A stretch of DNA of 64,000 nucleotides from CAZLRH01 sp964562015 (GTDB taxonomy: Bacteria; Verrucomicrobiota; Verrucomicrobiia; Opitutales; JABDGR01), in NCBI GenBank assembly GCA_964562015.1, contig CAZLRH010000003.1, positions 1 to 64,000 on the forward strand. Reading direction: 5' to 3'. The notes under the pieces were generated by a model, which worked only from the letters and a program-made list of their open reading frames with translations, did no database searches and had not been told where the DNA came from. This document shows, piece by piece, positions 39,675 to 48,242 of this stretch. The stretch's first letter is position 1. Each line of letters opens with the position of its first letter. A program made the translations under genes and the position numbers.

Positions 39675-40544
39675 ATGACTACCCCTTATTCCCCGGCCCA
39701 AGATGGTTCGCCCAGAAGGCCGTGCTTTACGCGGATTGTCTTTTGGATTTCCTTTCTGGGCCTGCTGGGTCTTTTCCTGGGCTTGTTGGCCGACTTCGAT
39801 CTGGCCTTCACCGATGCTGGTCGGAGGGTGGCGCAGAAAAAGAATGCGATGCGCTCAGAAGTGGCGCGAAATGACGTGAAGTTTATCGATTCACTGAATT
39901 CAGTGGGGGAACCATCTCCGGGCGCATCAGAAAGCGCTCTAGGGAAGAGCAAACAAATGTTGGCGGTTATGGATGACAACGCTTTGGCGAGTCCGGTGGC
40001 GGCCGTCATGGCGGAAATGGCCCACGAATTCCTGGACCTCAACGAAGTAGTCCTCAAGGCTCGGGCGGAAAGACCCGCGCTTAAAACCTCCGATCCCGAC
40101 TATCAGGCCAAGGCCGTGGAGGCGGACGAGACAGTGGTTTTGGCGGCCCAAACGAACATCGCCTTTTGGATGAATGTGGAGGGGCGGGTGGCTGACAATA
40201 TTAAGGCGAAGAAAGTGCGTGGCTTGGAAAAATCCCTGCTGTTGGATGCCTACCTGAAGGGCTTGCTCCAGCTTCGCCCGGTGATGATAGATTTTTATTC
40301 AGCAGTAATCAATTATTACACGGCGGACTCCGCCTTGGTGAATTTTTTGCGGGCCCATCTGGGTCAGTTTAATCGGCTTCCGACCGGCAACCTGGTTTTT
40401 ATTGAGGCTGCAGTGCAGGAGCAATATGACACAGCCGTGCAAGCCGTGCAGCAGGCGGCAACGGCTTTGGATGGGGCCTCGCTCAAAGTGCGCGAAAAAC
40501 AAGCGGAGGCGATGCAGCAGAGGTCTCAGCCGGCCCAGCCGTGA
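39675..40544 (+). CDS. Hypothetical membrane-anchored coiled-coil-rich protein
   Basis: 289 residues. One N-terminal membrane helix (FTRIVFWISFLGLLGLFLGLLADF, about 18-41) is followed by a long helical region with a short basic patch (RRVAQKKNAMRSEVAR), then DNALASPVAAVMAEMAHEFLDLNEVVLKARAER and further helices up to a Gln-rich tail. No recognised domain. The predicted topology places the helical part in the periplasm or cytoplasm on one side of the membrane. It is convergent with the UppP gene. Function unknown. Confidence 0.65.
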   Translation: MTTPYSPAQDGSPRRPCFTRIVFWISFLGLLGLFLGLLADFDLAFTDAGRRVAQKKNAMRSEVARNDVKFIDSLNSVGEPSPGASESALGKSKQMLAVMDDNALASPVAAVMAEMAHEFLDLNEVVLKARAERPALKTSDPDYQAKAVEADETVVLAAQTNIAFWMNVEGRVADNIKAKKVRGLEKSLLLDAYLKGLLQLRPVMIDFYSAVINYYTADSALVNFLRAHLGQFNRLPTGNLVFIEAAVQEQYDTAVQAVQQAATALDGASLKVREKQAEAMQQRSQPAQP

Positions 40545-40568
40545 ATACGACCGCCACTCGATTCACGC

Positions 40569-41579
40569 TCACCATCCCATCAACGCCACCCACACCGCTG
40601 CCAGCGCGAGGCGGTACCAGGCAAAGGGCGCGAGGCCGTGGCGTGTCAGCCAGTGGACAAAACCCTTAACGGCCACGGCCGCCGCGAGCGTGGCGACGAC
40701 CACGCCAAAGAGCATCGGCCCGGCATTCAAACCCGCGATGAGTTCGGAGCCGTGCCGCACGAGTTTGTAGCCCGAGGCTGCGCCGAGCGTGATCAGTCCG
40801 AGCAAAAAGGAAAATTCCGCCGCGCGCGCCGGGCGCAACCCCGCCAGGTAGCTGCCGACGATGACCACCATCGAACGGCTCATGCCGGGCCACAGGGCCC
40901 CGACCTGCCAGCCGCCGATGAACAACGATTGTTTCCACGACAATTCATGCAGGTCCGGCCCGGGCGACGAATCGCTCGCGGGCATTTTTCTTTTGCGCCA
41001 GTATTCGACGGCGAGCATTAGCACCGCCCCCAACACTTGCGCGGCGAGCACAGTTTTGGCGAGGGTGAGGTTTTCGTTGATCCATTTCTCCAGCGCGAGG
41101 CCCACCACGGCCGCCGGCAGAAACGCCGCGAACAGGTTGCGAAAAAGCAGCAGGCCCACCGGATCGCGGCCCATGATTCCGCGGACAATGCTCCACACCC
41201 GTCCCCAATAAAGAATCAACACCGCCAGTATCGCGCCGCCCTGGATGATGATGTCGTAGTTATCAATGGCCGCTTTGAGCGTGAGCGGCTGCGGGGCCGC
41301 ATTCTTGGACTTGACCAGGATGGGCCGGCCCGCCGAATCCAGCAGCGGATCCTCGCGATCCAGGCCCAGCAGGCGGCACGTTAAAATCAAATGGCCGGTG
41401 GAGGAGACGGGCAAAAATTCGGTGATGCCCTCCACGAGGCCGAGAATCAGCGCATTCCGGTAGGATAATGCGGGCGCGGCGGGCGGCGTAGCCGTCGTGC
41501 TGGTGACGGGTGCCGCCGCCGAGGCCGTGGCGGCGAGCAGGAGACTGGCAACGAGAAGGGAAAGGGAGAGGCGTTTCAC
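40569..41579 (-). CDS. uppP: Undecaprenyl-diphosphatase
   Basis: 336 residues from GTG 41579, chosen because it starts a signal-like segment (VKRLSLSLLVASLLLAATASA). The BacA/UppP motifs are present: GLVEGITEFLPVSSTGH (catalytic Glu/Ser/His region), the second loop PGMSRSMVVIVGSYLAG, and several membrane helices. The enzyme removes the terminal phosphate of undecaprenyl diphosphate so that the lipid carrier is recycled. The N-terminal extension of about 50 residues and the insertion DREDPLLDSAGRPILVKSKN between the first helices are longer than in E. coli. The gene is divergent from the GT39-like gene. Confidence 0.93.
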   Translation of the reverse strand: MKRLSLSLLVASLLLAATASAAAPVTSTTATPPAAPALSYRNALILGLVEGITEFLPVSSTGHLILTCRLLGLDREDPLLDSAGRPILVKSKNAAPQPLTLKAAIDNYDIIIQGGAILAVLILYWGRVWSIVRGIMGRDPVGLLLFRNLFAAFLPAAVVGLALEKWINENLTLAKTVLAAQVLGAVLMLAVEYWRKRKMPASDSSPGPDLHELSWKQSLFIGGWQVGALWPGMSRSMVVIVGSYLAGLRPARAAEFSFLLGLITLGAASGYKLVRHGSELIAGLNAGPMLFGVVVATLAAAVAVKGFVHWLTRHGLAPFAWYRLALAAVWVALMGW

Positions 41580-41615
41580 AGCGTAAGCGGCGGAATGTAG
41601 AACGATAATGGCCAA

Positions 41616-43208
41616 ATGAGAAGATGTTTTACGTGCAGCGCATTCCCGCCTAGCGTGCGGCCCGTGGCCCACGCCGTTGCACGCACGCCGGAAGAATCCG
41701 CCGGAATTTCGCTTTCGCCACCGGCGCGCCAGTTATGGGCCGCAGTGATTATTCTCGTTGTCCTTTCGGGCCTGATTTTTCGGTGGGCGGAATGGGCGAG
41801 CGACCGGAGTTTGTGGCTCGATGAGGCTGCGCTGGCGCAAAACATCGTCGAGCAGCCGGTTTCGGAATTGGCAAGGGGGCGCTTGGTTAATCATCAGGTC
41901 GCGCCGGCTGGCTTCATGCTCGCGGTGCGCGCGGTGACTGCGGTGGCGGGCTCGGACGAGCGGGCGTTGCGCTTCGTGCCTTTTCTTGCCTCGACAATTT
42001 TTTTATTGAGCTTCGTCTGGCTGGCCTGGCGCAGGCTGGGGCCGCCGGCAGCGTTGGCCGCGGCGGCACTCACCGCGTGGTCGTGGCCGTTGCTGCGCTA
42101 TGCGGGCGAATTCAAGCAGTACTCGACCGACACATTGGTGGCGTTGTTGCTCTTTGCCGTTGCGCCGGGTTTGTTGACGCACCCGTTGACCTGGCGTCGA
42201 GCAGTCGCGCTCGCAGCGGGCGGAGTGGCGGCCTTGGTGTTTTCACAACCGGCGATTTTTCTGCTCGCGGCGCTTGGCACGCTGGCGTGGGTAAGCGCGG
42301 CGCGGCAGCAACAGTGGCCGGAATGGCGGCGGTGGACCACCGTTGGAATTGTTTGGGTCGTGTTTCTCGCCGGACAATTGAGTCTCAACTACGGCACGGG
42401 TCTGGGCGACCCGTTGCTGGCGGATTACCACCGCGAGGCCTTTTTGCATTTCTGGCCGCCCGCGGTCTTTGCGCAAGTGCTGCGGACAGGAGTGTTTGAT
42501 TCGTGGGTGTGGCTGACGTGTGCGCAAGCATGGTGGCTGTGGCTGGCTTTGCTCGTGTTTGGCGCGTGGATGGGCTGGCAGCAGGCGCGCGCGGAGACCG
42601 TTTTTATCGCGCTGACTTTGTTTTGGCTCGGCATGGCGTCGGCGCTGGGGGTGTATCCCTTGGTGGGCCGGTTGTTATTGTTCCTCGCGCCCTTGTTGTT
42701 CTGGCTGATTGCGCGCGGAGTGAGGGAACTCGCCCGCGGCCTGCATGGTCGCGCAGCGCCGGTGGTGGCGGTGCTGCTGGCGTTGCCCTTGTGGCCGATG
42801 GCAAGCGACGCCCTGACCGAGGCCCGGCAGCCGCGCGCACCCGAGCATCTGCGGCCGGTGGTCGGGCAACTTGCCCAACTGGCCCATCCCGGGGATTTGA
42901 TTCTCGTCTGGCCGCATACGCGTTTTGCTTTTGCCTATTACTGGCCGCGGATGGCGCACGGCGAGGTCGCGGTGGCGACGGCACCCCTTAATCCGGATGT
43001 GCCGGAGCCGGCGGAGCAGATGGCCGCGAAGCTCGCGACGTTGACACGCGGACACGAGCGCGTGTGGCTCGTGCTCACGCATTTCGAGTACGGGGAGCAA
43101 ATGAACAATCTCCGGCAATTGATCGCCGTACTACGGGCTGATTATCCCCGGGTGGAGGAATTCACGCCGCGCGACGGCTCGGCCCGCGGCCTGGAGTTTT
43201 CGCGCTGA
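41616..43208 (+). CDS. GT39-like (PMT/ArnT-type) membrane protein
   Basis: Up to 530 residues; a GTG at 41664 is an alternative start. The first periplasmic loop has SDRSLWLDEAALAQNI, the conserved Asp-Glu of GT-C glycosyltransferases such as dolichyl-phosphate-mannose transferases and ArnT. About ten hydrophobic helices follow, then a C-terminal soluble domain of about 130 residues (HPGDLILVWPHTRFAFAYYW ... ERVWLVLTHFEYGEQMN). The acceptor and the lipid-linked donor are unknown. It is divergent from uppP, a lipid-carrier recycling gene, which fits cell-envelope glycosylation. Confidence 0.75.
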   Translation: MRRCFTCSAFPPSVRPVAHAVARTPEESAGISLSPPARQLWAAVIILVVLSGLIFRWAEWASDRSLWLDEAALAQNIVEQPVSELARGRLVNHQVAPAGFMLAVRAVTAVAGSDERALRFVPFLASTIFLLSFVWLAWRRLGPPAALAAAALTAWSWPLLRYAGEFKQYSTDTLVALLLFAVAPGLLTHPLTWRRAVALAAGGVAALVFSQPAIFLLAALGTLAWVSAARQQQWPEWRRWTTVGIVWVVFLAGQLSLNYGTGLGDPLLADYHREAFLHFWPPAVFAQVLRTGVFDSWVWLTCAQAWWLWLALLVFGAWMGWQQARAETVFIALTLFWLGMASALGVYPLVGRLLLFLAPLLFWLIARGVRELARGLHGRAAPVVAVLLALPLWPMASDALTEARQPRAPEHLRPVVGQLAQLAHPGDLILVWPHTRFAFAYYWPRMAHGEVAVATAPLNPDVPEPAEQMAAKLATLTRGHERVWLVLTHFEYGEQMNNLRQLIAVLRADYPRVEEFTPRDGSARGLEFSR

Positions 43209-43257
43209 ATGCCGGCGATTGCCTTGGAGACGTTCGAAGGCTAGAACCCCTTTTGTC

Positions 43258-44016
43258 ATGCAGCCCGCCCGCGGCCCGGTGCCCGCTTCCTTCGCCGCCG
43301 GTTGCGCATTTTTTGAAAAATATATTTTGTCCCTTGTTTATCTTTACCTGGCGTGGCGGGAGTATCAGAACGCCAATTTCCAGCCCTTGGACACCCTGTG
43401 GCACGGCCCCTTCGACCGGCTGGCGGTGGCGCAGGCCATCCAGCATTTAATTGTCACCCTTTTGCAATTGTCCATCGGCGGTGCCTTGCTGCTCAGTCGT
43501 CCGCCCACCCAGCCGCCGCGTTATTGGCGGGACATTTTGGTGCCGCTGGCCGCCGCGTTTTTCTTTTTGGCCTATCAGATATTTCCCTATTTACCCGCGG
43601 CGTGGACGTGGCCGTTCTGGCTCTCGGGCCCGCCGAAACCCGTGGCCTTGCTGGCCTTGACCCTGGCGCTGGTGGGGCCGGCGATTTCGCTATGGGGCGC
43701 GCTGGCGCTCGGGCGTTCCTTTGGCATTCTCGTATCGGTGCGCAAAATTGTCGGCCATGGGCCTTATAAATATGTGCGCCACCCGATCTATCTTGGATAC
43801 TTTTTGCTGTGGATCGCGCTTTGCCTGGGCAATTGTTCGTGGGCCACCGTGGTCATGCTGCTTGTTTCCCTGGCGTTGCTCTCGTACCGCGCGCACTTGG
43901 AGGAAACGCGCCTGGCCGAAAGCAGCGCGGAATACCGCGACTACCGCCGGCGCACGGGTTTTATTTTCCCGCGGCGGCGTGGGCCCTCGCTTCCGCGACT
44001 GCCGCCGAAGATCTAA
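43258..44016 (+). CDS. Isoprenylcysteine methyltransferase-like membrane protein
   Basis: 252 residues from MQPARGPVPASFAAG. Six or so hydrophobic helices end with the ICMT/PEMT signature: VGHGPYKYVRHPIYLGYFLLWIALCL, then EETRLAESSAEYRDYRRRTGFIFP. These RHPxY and EE...Y..Y motifs bind S-adenosylmethionine. In bacteria such proteins methylate various lipids or small molecules, so the substrate cannot be assigned. It lies 49 bases after the GT39-like gene and is probably in the same operon. Confidence 0.82.
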   Translation: MQPARGPVPASFAAGCAFFEKYILSLVYLYLAWREYQNANFQPLDTLWHGPFDRLAVAQAIQHLIVTLLQLSIGGALLLSRPPTQPPRYWRDILVPLAAAFFFLAYQIFPYLPAAWTWPFWLSGPPKPVALLALTLALVGPAISLWGALALGRSFGILVSVRKIVGHGPYKYVRHPIYLGYFLLWIALCLGNCSWATVVMLLVSLALLSYRAHLEETRLAESSAEYRDYRRRTGFIFPRRRGPSLPRLPPKI

Positions 44017-44067
44017 GACGTTGCCTCAGCAATTGTTTTATCCCAGCTTGAAGCCACCTACGGCCCC

Positions 44068-44589
44068 ATGAGCGAATCCGTCGAAAGCGCACCCGTCGAT
44101 GCAACGGTCGACCCGGCGGCACCCACGCCCCCGCCTTTGGTGGCCGAGCCGCTCGGAGGCTGGCTATACCTTCCGATGATGGGCTTGGTGGTATCCCCTT
44201 TTATCATGCTGGCGGGAATGGCAGGAAATGCCTCCGCCATCGTGAATGCACAGGCCAAGCTCATCGAAGCGGCCAATTCCGGGTATAAGGCCCTGCTGGT
44301 GGATGAAATAATCATGAACTTTTGCCTGCTGGCCTATCTGCTCTACACGACAGTAAAGTTTTTCGGCCGCCAGCACTCCGCTCCCCGATTAATTATCATT
44401 TTTTTTGCGCTCGGGCTGGTGCTGGGCTTGCGCGACCTCGTGCTGACCTGTCTCGTTTTTCGCATACATATAAACCTGGCCCTGGCCGCCACGCTGCCAC
44501 CTCTGCTTGCGAAGCTCGGCAGCGCCGCAATTTGGATTCCCTATTTTCTCTTCTCCAAACGGGTCAAACGAACCTTTCTTAATTCTTAG
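44068..44589 (+). CDS. DUF2569 family membrane protein
   Basis: 173 residues. After a Pro/Thr-rich cytoplasmic tail, LGGWLYLPMMGLVVSP opens the first of four membrane helices, and IWIPYFLFSKRVKRTFL closes the last. These two blocks are the conserved ends of DUF2569. The other two helices are LLAYLLYTTVKFFG and APRLIIIFFALGLVLGL. The family has no known function. It follows the methyltransferase gene by 51 bases on the same strand. Confidence 0.85.
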   Translation: MSESVESAPVDATVDPAAPTPPPLVAEPLGGWLYLPMMGLVVSPFIMLAGMAGNASAIVNAQAKLIEAANSGYKALLVDEIIMNFCLLAYLLYTTVKFFGRQHSAPRLIIIFFALGLVLGLRDLVLTCLVFRIHINLALAATLPPLLAKLGSAAIWIPYFLFSKRVKRTFLNS

Positions 44590-44712
44590 GCCTCGTCTGG
44601 TTTTAATGTGCGTGAATGGGCGAAGTGAGAAGAGTCGCCCAAAAGTAACGGTGGCGTGGGTAAAATCCCCTTGAGGAAATCGGCATCCTGCGTATGTTGG
44701 GTGATCATCGCC

Positions 44713-45150
44713 ATGAGTAAGATTTCCATTGGTTCCGACCACGCGGGTTTCGAGCTAAAGCAGGCCATCATCGCGCATTTGCGCGCCGCGGGCCACACGA
44801 TGATTGATTTTGGCACGAACAGCACGGAGCCCGTGGATTACCCGGATTTCATCCGCCCCGCCGCCGAATGCGTGGCCCGCGGGGACGCCGACTTCGGCAT
44901 CGTGCTCGGCGGCAGCGGCAACGGCGAAGCCATCGCCGCGAACAAAGTGCACGGCATTCGCTGCGCGCTGTGCTGGACGGTGCAGACCGCCCAACTGGGC
45001 CGCCAGCACAACAACGCCAACGTCATTTCCATTGGTGCGCGCATGGTGAGCCAGGAGCTCGCGCTGCAAATGGTGGACGCCTGGCTGGGCGCGACCTTCG
45101 AGGGCGGGCGCCATATTCAGCGGCTGGCGAAAATCGAAAAAACTTCCTAA
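44713..45150 (+). CDS. rpiB: Ribose-5-phosphate isomerase B
   Basis: 145 residues from ATG 44713 (MSKISIGSDHAGFELKQAII). The RpiB motifs are present: GSDHAGFELK, DFGTNSTEPVDYPDFI, and GIVLGGSGNGEAIAANKVHGIRCALCW. In the catalytic GGSGNGEAIAANK stretch, Ser stands in the position of the usual Cys/Thr nucleophile. The DNANVISIGARM equivalent is NNANVISIGARM. The enzyme interconverts ribose 5-phosphate and ribulose 5-phosphate and pairs with the transketolase encoded nearby. Confidence 0.95.
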   Translation: MSKISIGSDHAGFELKQAIIAHLRAAGHTMIDFGTNSTEPVDYPDFIRPAAECVARGDADFGIVLGGSGNGEAIAANKVHGIRCALCWTVQTAQLGRQHNNANVISIGARMVSQELALQMVDAWLGATFEGGRHIQRLAKIEKTS

Positions 45151-45196
45151 CGGGTGTCCGCGAACGGCATCGACGCACACTTAGACGAGAAACTCC

Positions 45197-46156
45197 ATGG
45201 ACCATCCCACCCAGTTTTTGATTGCCCACGGCCTCGTCCTGTTGTTTGCGGCGGTGTTCATCGAGCAGATTGGCCTGCCGATTCCCTGTGCCCCGTGGTT
45301 GCTGGCGGCGGGCGCGTTGGCGGCTCAGGGGCAGTTGAACCTTTTCGCCGGCCTGGCCGCGACCCTCCTGGCCTGCCTGATCGCGGACGCAGTCTGGTTT
45401 TATCTCGGCCGCTACGGCGGCAGCCGCGTTTTGCAATTTCTCTGCCGGGTGTCCCTGGAGCCGGATTCATGCGTGCGGCGCACGGAAAATATTTTTGAGC
45501 GCCATGGCATGCGGACGGTGGTGGCGGCCAAATTTCTGCCCGGCCTCGGCACCGTCATTCCGCCGCTGGCCGGGGCTTTTGGCATTCCGCTCGGCAAGTT
45601 CCTCGCTTACGACGCCCTGGGCTCGCTGCTCTACGGCGGGGTTTTTCTCGGGTTGGGTTATGCGTTCAGCGAACAACTTGGGCGGGTGGGCGGCGCGCTG
45701 GCGCAGCTCGGCGGCTGGGCCATCGTCCTGCTGGGCGGTCTCGTGGGCCTCTACATCGCCTACAAATTTATCGAACGCCAGCGCGTGCTGCACCGTTTGC
45801 GCATTGCCCGCGTGACCCCGGAGGAAGTGTTTCAAAAGCTATCGGCCGGGGAGGAGCTTGTCATTCTCGACCTGCGCTCCGCCGCCGAACTCAAGCTGGA
45901 CGCCACACGCATCCGCGGGGCGATTTGCATGAACGTCGCCGAGGTTGAGCTCCGCCACGGCGAAATCCCGCGCGACCGCGATGTCATCGTCTATTGCTCC
46001 TGCCCGAATGAAGTGACGGCCGCGCGCGTCGCGCTCCTGCTGCAACGCCAGGGCATCACCCGCGTGCGCCCATTGCTGGGCGGCATCCGCGCCTGGCGCG
46101 AACTCAAATATCCCGTCGAGGATTCCGCGCCGGGCGTGGAAGCGCTGGCCCATTAA
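45197..46156 (+). CDS. DedA family protein fused to a rhodanese domain
   Basis: 319 residues. The N-terminal 195 residues are DedA/VTT-type: FIEQIGLPIPCAPWLLAAGALA, then FLPGLGTVIPPLAGAFGIPLGKFLAYDALGSLLY with the conserved F.PG...P..AG motif. Several re-entrant and membrane helices are present. The C-terminal 115 residues are a rhodanese domain (VILDLRSAAELKLDATRIRGAICMNV, then VYCSCPNEVTAARVALLL) with Cys267 as the candidate sulfur carrier. DedA proteins are undecaprenyl-phosphate or phospholipid translocases, and the fusion links one with a cytoplasmic sulfurtransferase-like domain. It lies 47 bases after rpiB. Confidence 0.88.
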   Translation: MDHPTQFLIAHGLVLLFAAVFIEQIGLPIPCAPWLLAAGALAAQGQLNLFAGLAATLLACLIADAVWFYLGRYGGSRVLQFLCRVSLEPDSCVRRTENIFERHGMRTVVAAKFLPGLGTVIPPLAGAFGIPLGKFLAYDALGSLLYGGVFLGLGYAFSEQLGRVGGALAQLGGWAIVLLGGLVGLYIAYKFIERQRVLHRLRIARVTPEEVFQKLSAGEELVILDLRSAAELKLDATRIRGAICMNVAEVELRHGEIPRDRDVIVYCSCPNEVTAARVALLLQRQGITRVRPLLGGIRAWRELKYPVEDSAPGVEALAH

Positions 46157-46246
46157 CGGCGGGAACCGCGGTGTCTGCGAATACCGCCCGCGGATGCACC
46201 ATTGTTTTCGGTTGGCAGAAATTAAATTCAATGGGAGAGTCGGGGC

Positions 46247-46978
46247 ATGGGCGAAGAGCTGTCCGCAGTCAAAGTGGTGACGGTCACCGGTGTTTCCAAT
46301 CGCGAGTTTTTGGAAACGTACGCGCGCGCGGGCCGCGTGGGCCTGGCGGGTGGCGCGACGCTGGTGGACCTGGCCATCCGGCGGGCTGAGCGGCTGCTCG
46401 ACGAGCAAAGGCGCTGGAGCCGCTGGTCGCACGCCTTTGTTTTTCAAGGCGCGCGGGCGGATGGGCGCCACTGGGTTATCGAGTCCGACCTTGAGATCGC
46501 ACCCAAACACATTCGCCTCGGCGCGCAGGAGAACCGGGTGGACAAATTTTGGGACGAGAAGCATTGCCCGAACTTGGCGGTGCTCGATTTTGGCCTGGCC
46601 GAGACGCAATTGACGGCGGTCCTGCAGGCCGGGCTTGAGTTGATCGCGAGCCGTGCGAAATATTCGATGCGCGAATTGCTCGGCACGCTCGTCGGTCTGC
46701 GGGCGCCGCGTTTGCGCGGGCGGGCGAACCTGCTCGCACGCGACCGCTCCATGTTTTGCTCGGCCCTCGTGCATCATCTTTTTCAACAGGCGGGCGTGGA
46801 CCTTGCGCCTGGCGTGGATGGCAAGCACACGACCCCGGAGGACATCGCCCGCTCGCCCGCCATCCAAGTCGCCTATCTGCTCGTGCGCACGCCGGAGGAA
46901 ACCAAGCTCGCGCGCTTGCGCAAAACCCTGCGCTCCCGGCTGCCGGCGCGGTTGCGGCGGAAAAATCCGCCGAAATGA
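46247..46978 (+). CDS. Papain-like permuted NlpC/P60 family hydrolase (YiiX/YaeF-like)
   Basis: 243 residues. WSHAFVFQG with His62, the VIES strand with Glu79 and FCSALVHHLFQQAG with Cys171 follow the order His, acidic, Cys that is typical of circularly permuted papain-like peptidases such as YiiX and YaeF. The spacing between strands and the PEDIARSP segment after the Cys also match that family. No signal peptide is present. Substrates of the family include peptidoglycan peptides and acyl groups, so the activity cannot be fixed. A GGAG lies 10 bases before the ATG. Confidence 0.65.
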   Translation: MGEELSAVKVVTVTGVSNREFLETYARAGRVGLAGGATLVDLAIRRAERLLDEQRRWSRWSHAFVFQGARADGRHWVIESDLEIAPKHIRLGAQENRVDKFWDEKHCPNLAVLDFGLAETQLTAVLQAGLELIASRAKYSMRELLGTLVGLRAPRLRGRANLLARDRSMFCSALVHHLFQQAGVDLAPGVDGKHTTPEDIARSPAIQVAYLLVRTPEETKLARLRKTLRSRLPARLRRKNPPK

Positions 46979-47031
46979 CCCGGTGGATTTCCCTTGTCGG
47001 GCCGGGGGTTGGAAAGCGATAACGACGGGCG

Positions 47032-48186
47032 ATGTCCGCCGGATTTCATGTGGCTTACGACGAGGGCGAACCGCTGCTGGTCACCCTCGCGCAGGCTTTG
47101 CGGCAGGCGCGCCCGCTGACGAAGGCCGAGGCCGCCGCCGCCGCCCGTGCCCTCGCGGCCGACAACGTGGGCTTGGAATGGAAGCGCGATTTTCTCGAGG
47201 AATTTTCCAAGCACGGCGAAACGGCGGAGCAAATCGTGGCGTTCGCGGAAGTTTTTCGCGGGCTCGCGCGCAATCCGCATGTCGAGCCCTGGGCGGCCCG
47301 GGCCCTCGACGTCTGCGGCACCGGCGGCGACCACTCCGGCAGTTTTAATATTTCGACGACGGTGGCATTCATCGTCGCGGCGGCCGGGGTGCCGGTCTTC
47401 AAGCACGGCAACCGCTCCATCACCTCGAAATGCGGCAGCGCCGATTTTCTCGAAGCCAACGGCATCCTGCTCGACGCCCCGGACGCGGTCTGGCACGAGG
47501 CGCTGGCGGAATTGAATTTCGCATTCTTTTTCGCGCCGTCGTATCATCCGGCGTTTAGAAACGTCGCGCCGGTGCGGCGGGTGCTGGGCCGGCGCACGAT
47601 TTTCAACGTGCTCGGGCCGCTGCTGAATCCCGGCCGTCCGGCGCACCAGATCATCGGCGTCAGCACCTACGAGGCTCCGCGCCTGGTGCCGGTGACGGAC
47701 CTCTCCGGCCCGGTGCAGCCCTATCTGCCCGAGTACGCCCGCGCAGCGCACGAATTGGGCATGCACAAGGGTCTGATTGTGCACGGGCGCTTTTCAAAAA
47801 ACACCGGGCTGGATGAGTTGTCGGTCGTCGGTTCGAACTGCCTGGTCGGCGTGGGTGAATGGTGGGAAGACGGGCGTGAGCACGAAATCTCGGCGGCGGA
47901 CCTCGGGCTGGCGGCGGCTCCGCCTGAGGCCTTGAAAGGCGGCGACGCTGCCGACAACCTGCGCCTGCTGGATGACTTGCTGCAGGGCAGTGCTCCCGCC
48001 GGGCTGGCTGACACCATTTGCCTGAATGCCGGGGCCGCGTTGCTGGCGGCGGGCCGCGTGTCCGGAGCTTTTCCCCGCGCGGGCCTGCAAGCCGGTGTGG
48101 CCGCGGCCCGCGCACTCCTCACGGGTGGCGCCGTGCGGGAGTGGCTGCAAAAAGCGCGGTCGTTTTTTGCGCGCCACCGGAATTAA
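47032..48186 (+). CDS. trpD: Anthranilate phosphoribosyltransferase
   Basis: 384 residues. The PRPP-binding motif CGTGGDHSGSFNISTTVAFI, KHGNRSITSKCGSADFLEANG, HPAFRNVAPVRRVLGRRTIFNVLGPLLNP and GLDELS identify TrpD. It joins anthranilate and PRPP in the second step of tryptophan synthesis. It is longer by about 40 residues than the E. coli transferase domain because of an N-terminal region and a C-terminal tail. trpE is 13 kb away on the other strand. Between trpD and glmM lies a short hairpin (48189-48217). Confidence 0.94.
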   Translation: MSAGFHVAYDEGEPLLVTLAQALRQARPLTKAEAAAAARALAADNVGLEWKRDFLEEFSKHGETAEQIVAFAEVFRGLARNPHVEPWAARALDVCGTGGDHSGSFNISTTVAFIVAAAGVPVFKHGNRSITSKCGSADFLEANGILLDAPDAVWHEALAELNFAFFFAPSYHPAFRNVAPVRRVLGRRTIFNVLGPLLNPGRPAHQIIGVSTYEAPRLVPVTDLSGPVQPYLPEYARAAHELGMHKGLIVHGRFSKNTGLDELSVVGSNCLVGVGEWWEDGREHEISAADLGLAAAPPEALKGGDAADNLRLLDDLLQGSAPAGLADTICLNAGAALLAAGRVSGAFPRAGLQAGVAAARALLTGGAVREWLQKARSFFARHRN

Positions 48187-48188
48187 AA

Positions 48189-48217
48189 GCAGGGACGCCT
48201 CGGAGCGGCATCCCTGC
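48189..48217. repeat. Short palindromic element between trpD and glmM
   Basis: gcaggga (48189-48195) pairs with tccctgc (48211-48217), and cgcctcggagcgg inside can form a smaller stem. The motif agggacgcctc recurs at 59083-59093 in another intergenic hairpin, which suggests a dispersed repeat. There is no T-run, so it is not an ordinary terminator. Confidence 0.5.
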
Positions 48218-48242
48218 CAAAAAACACCTTCTTCATTTTTTC

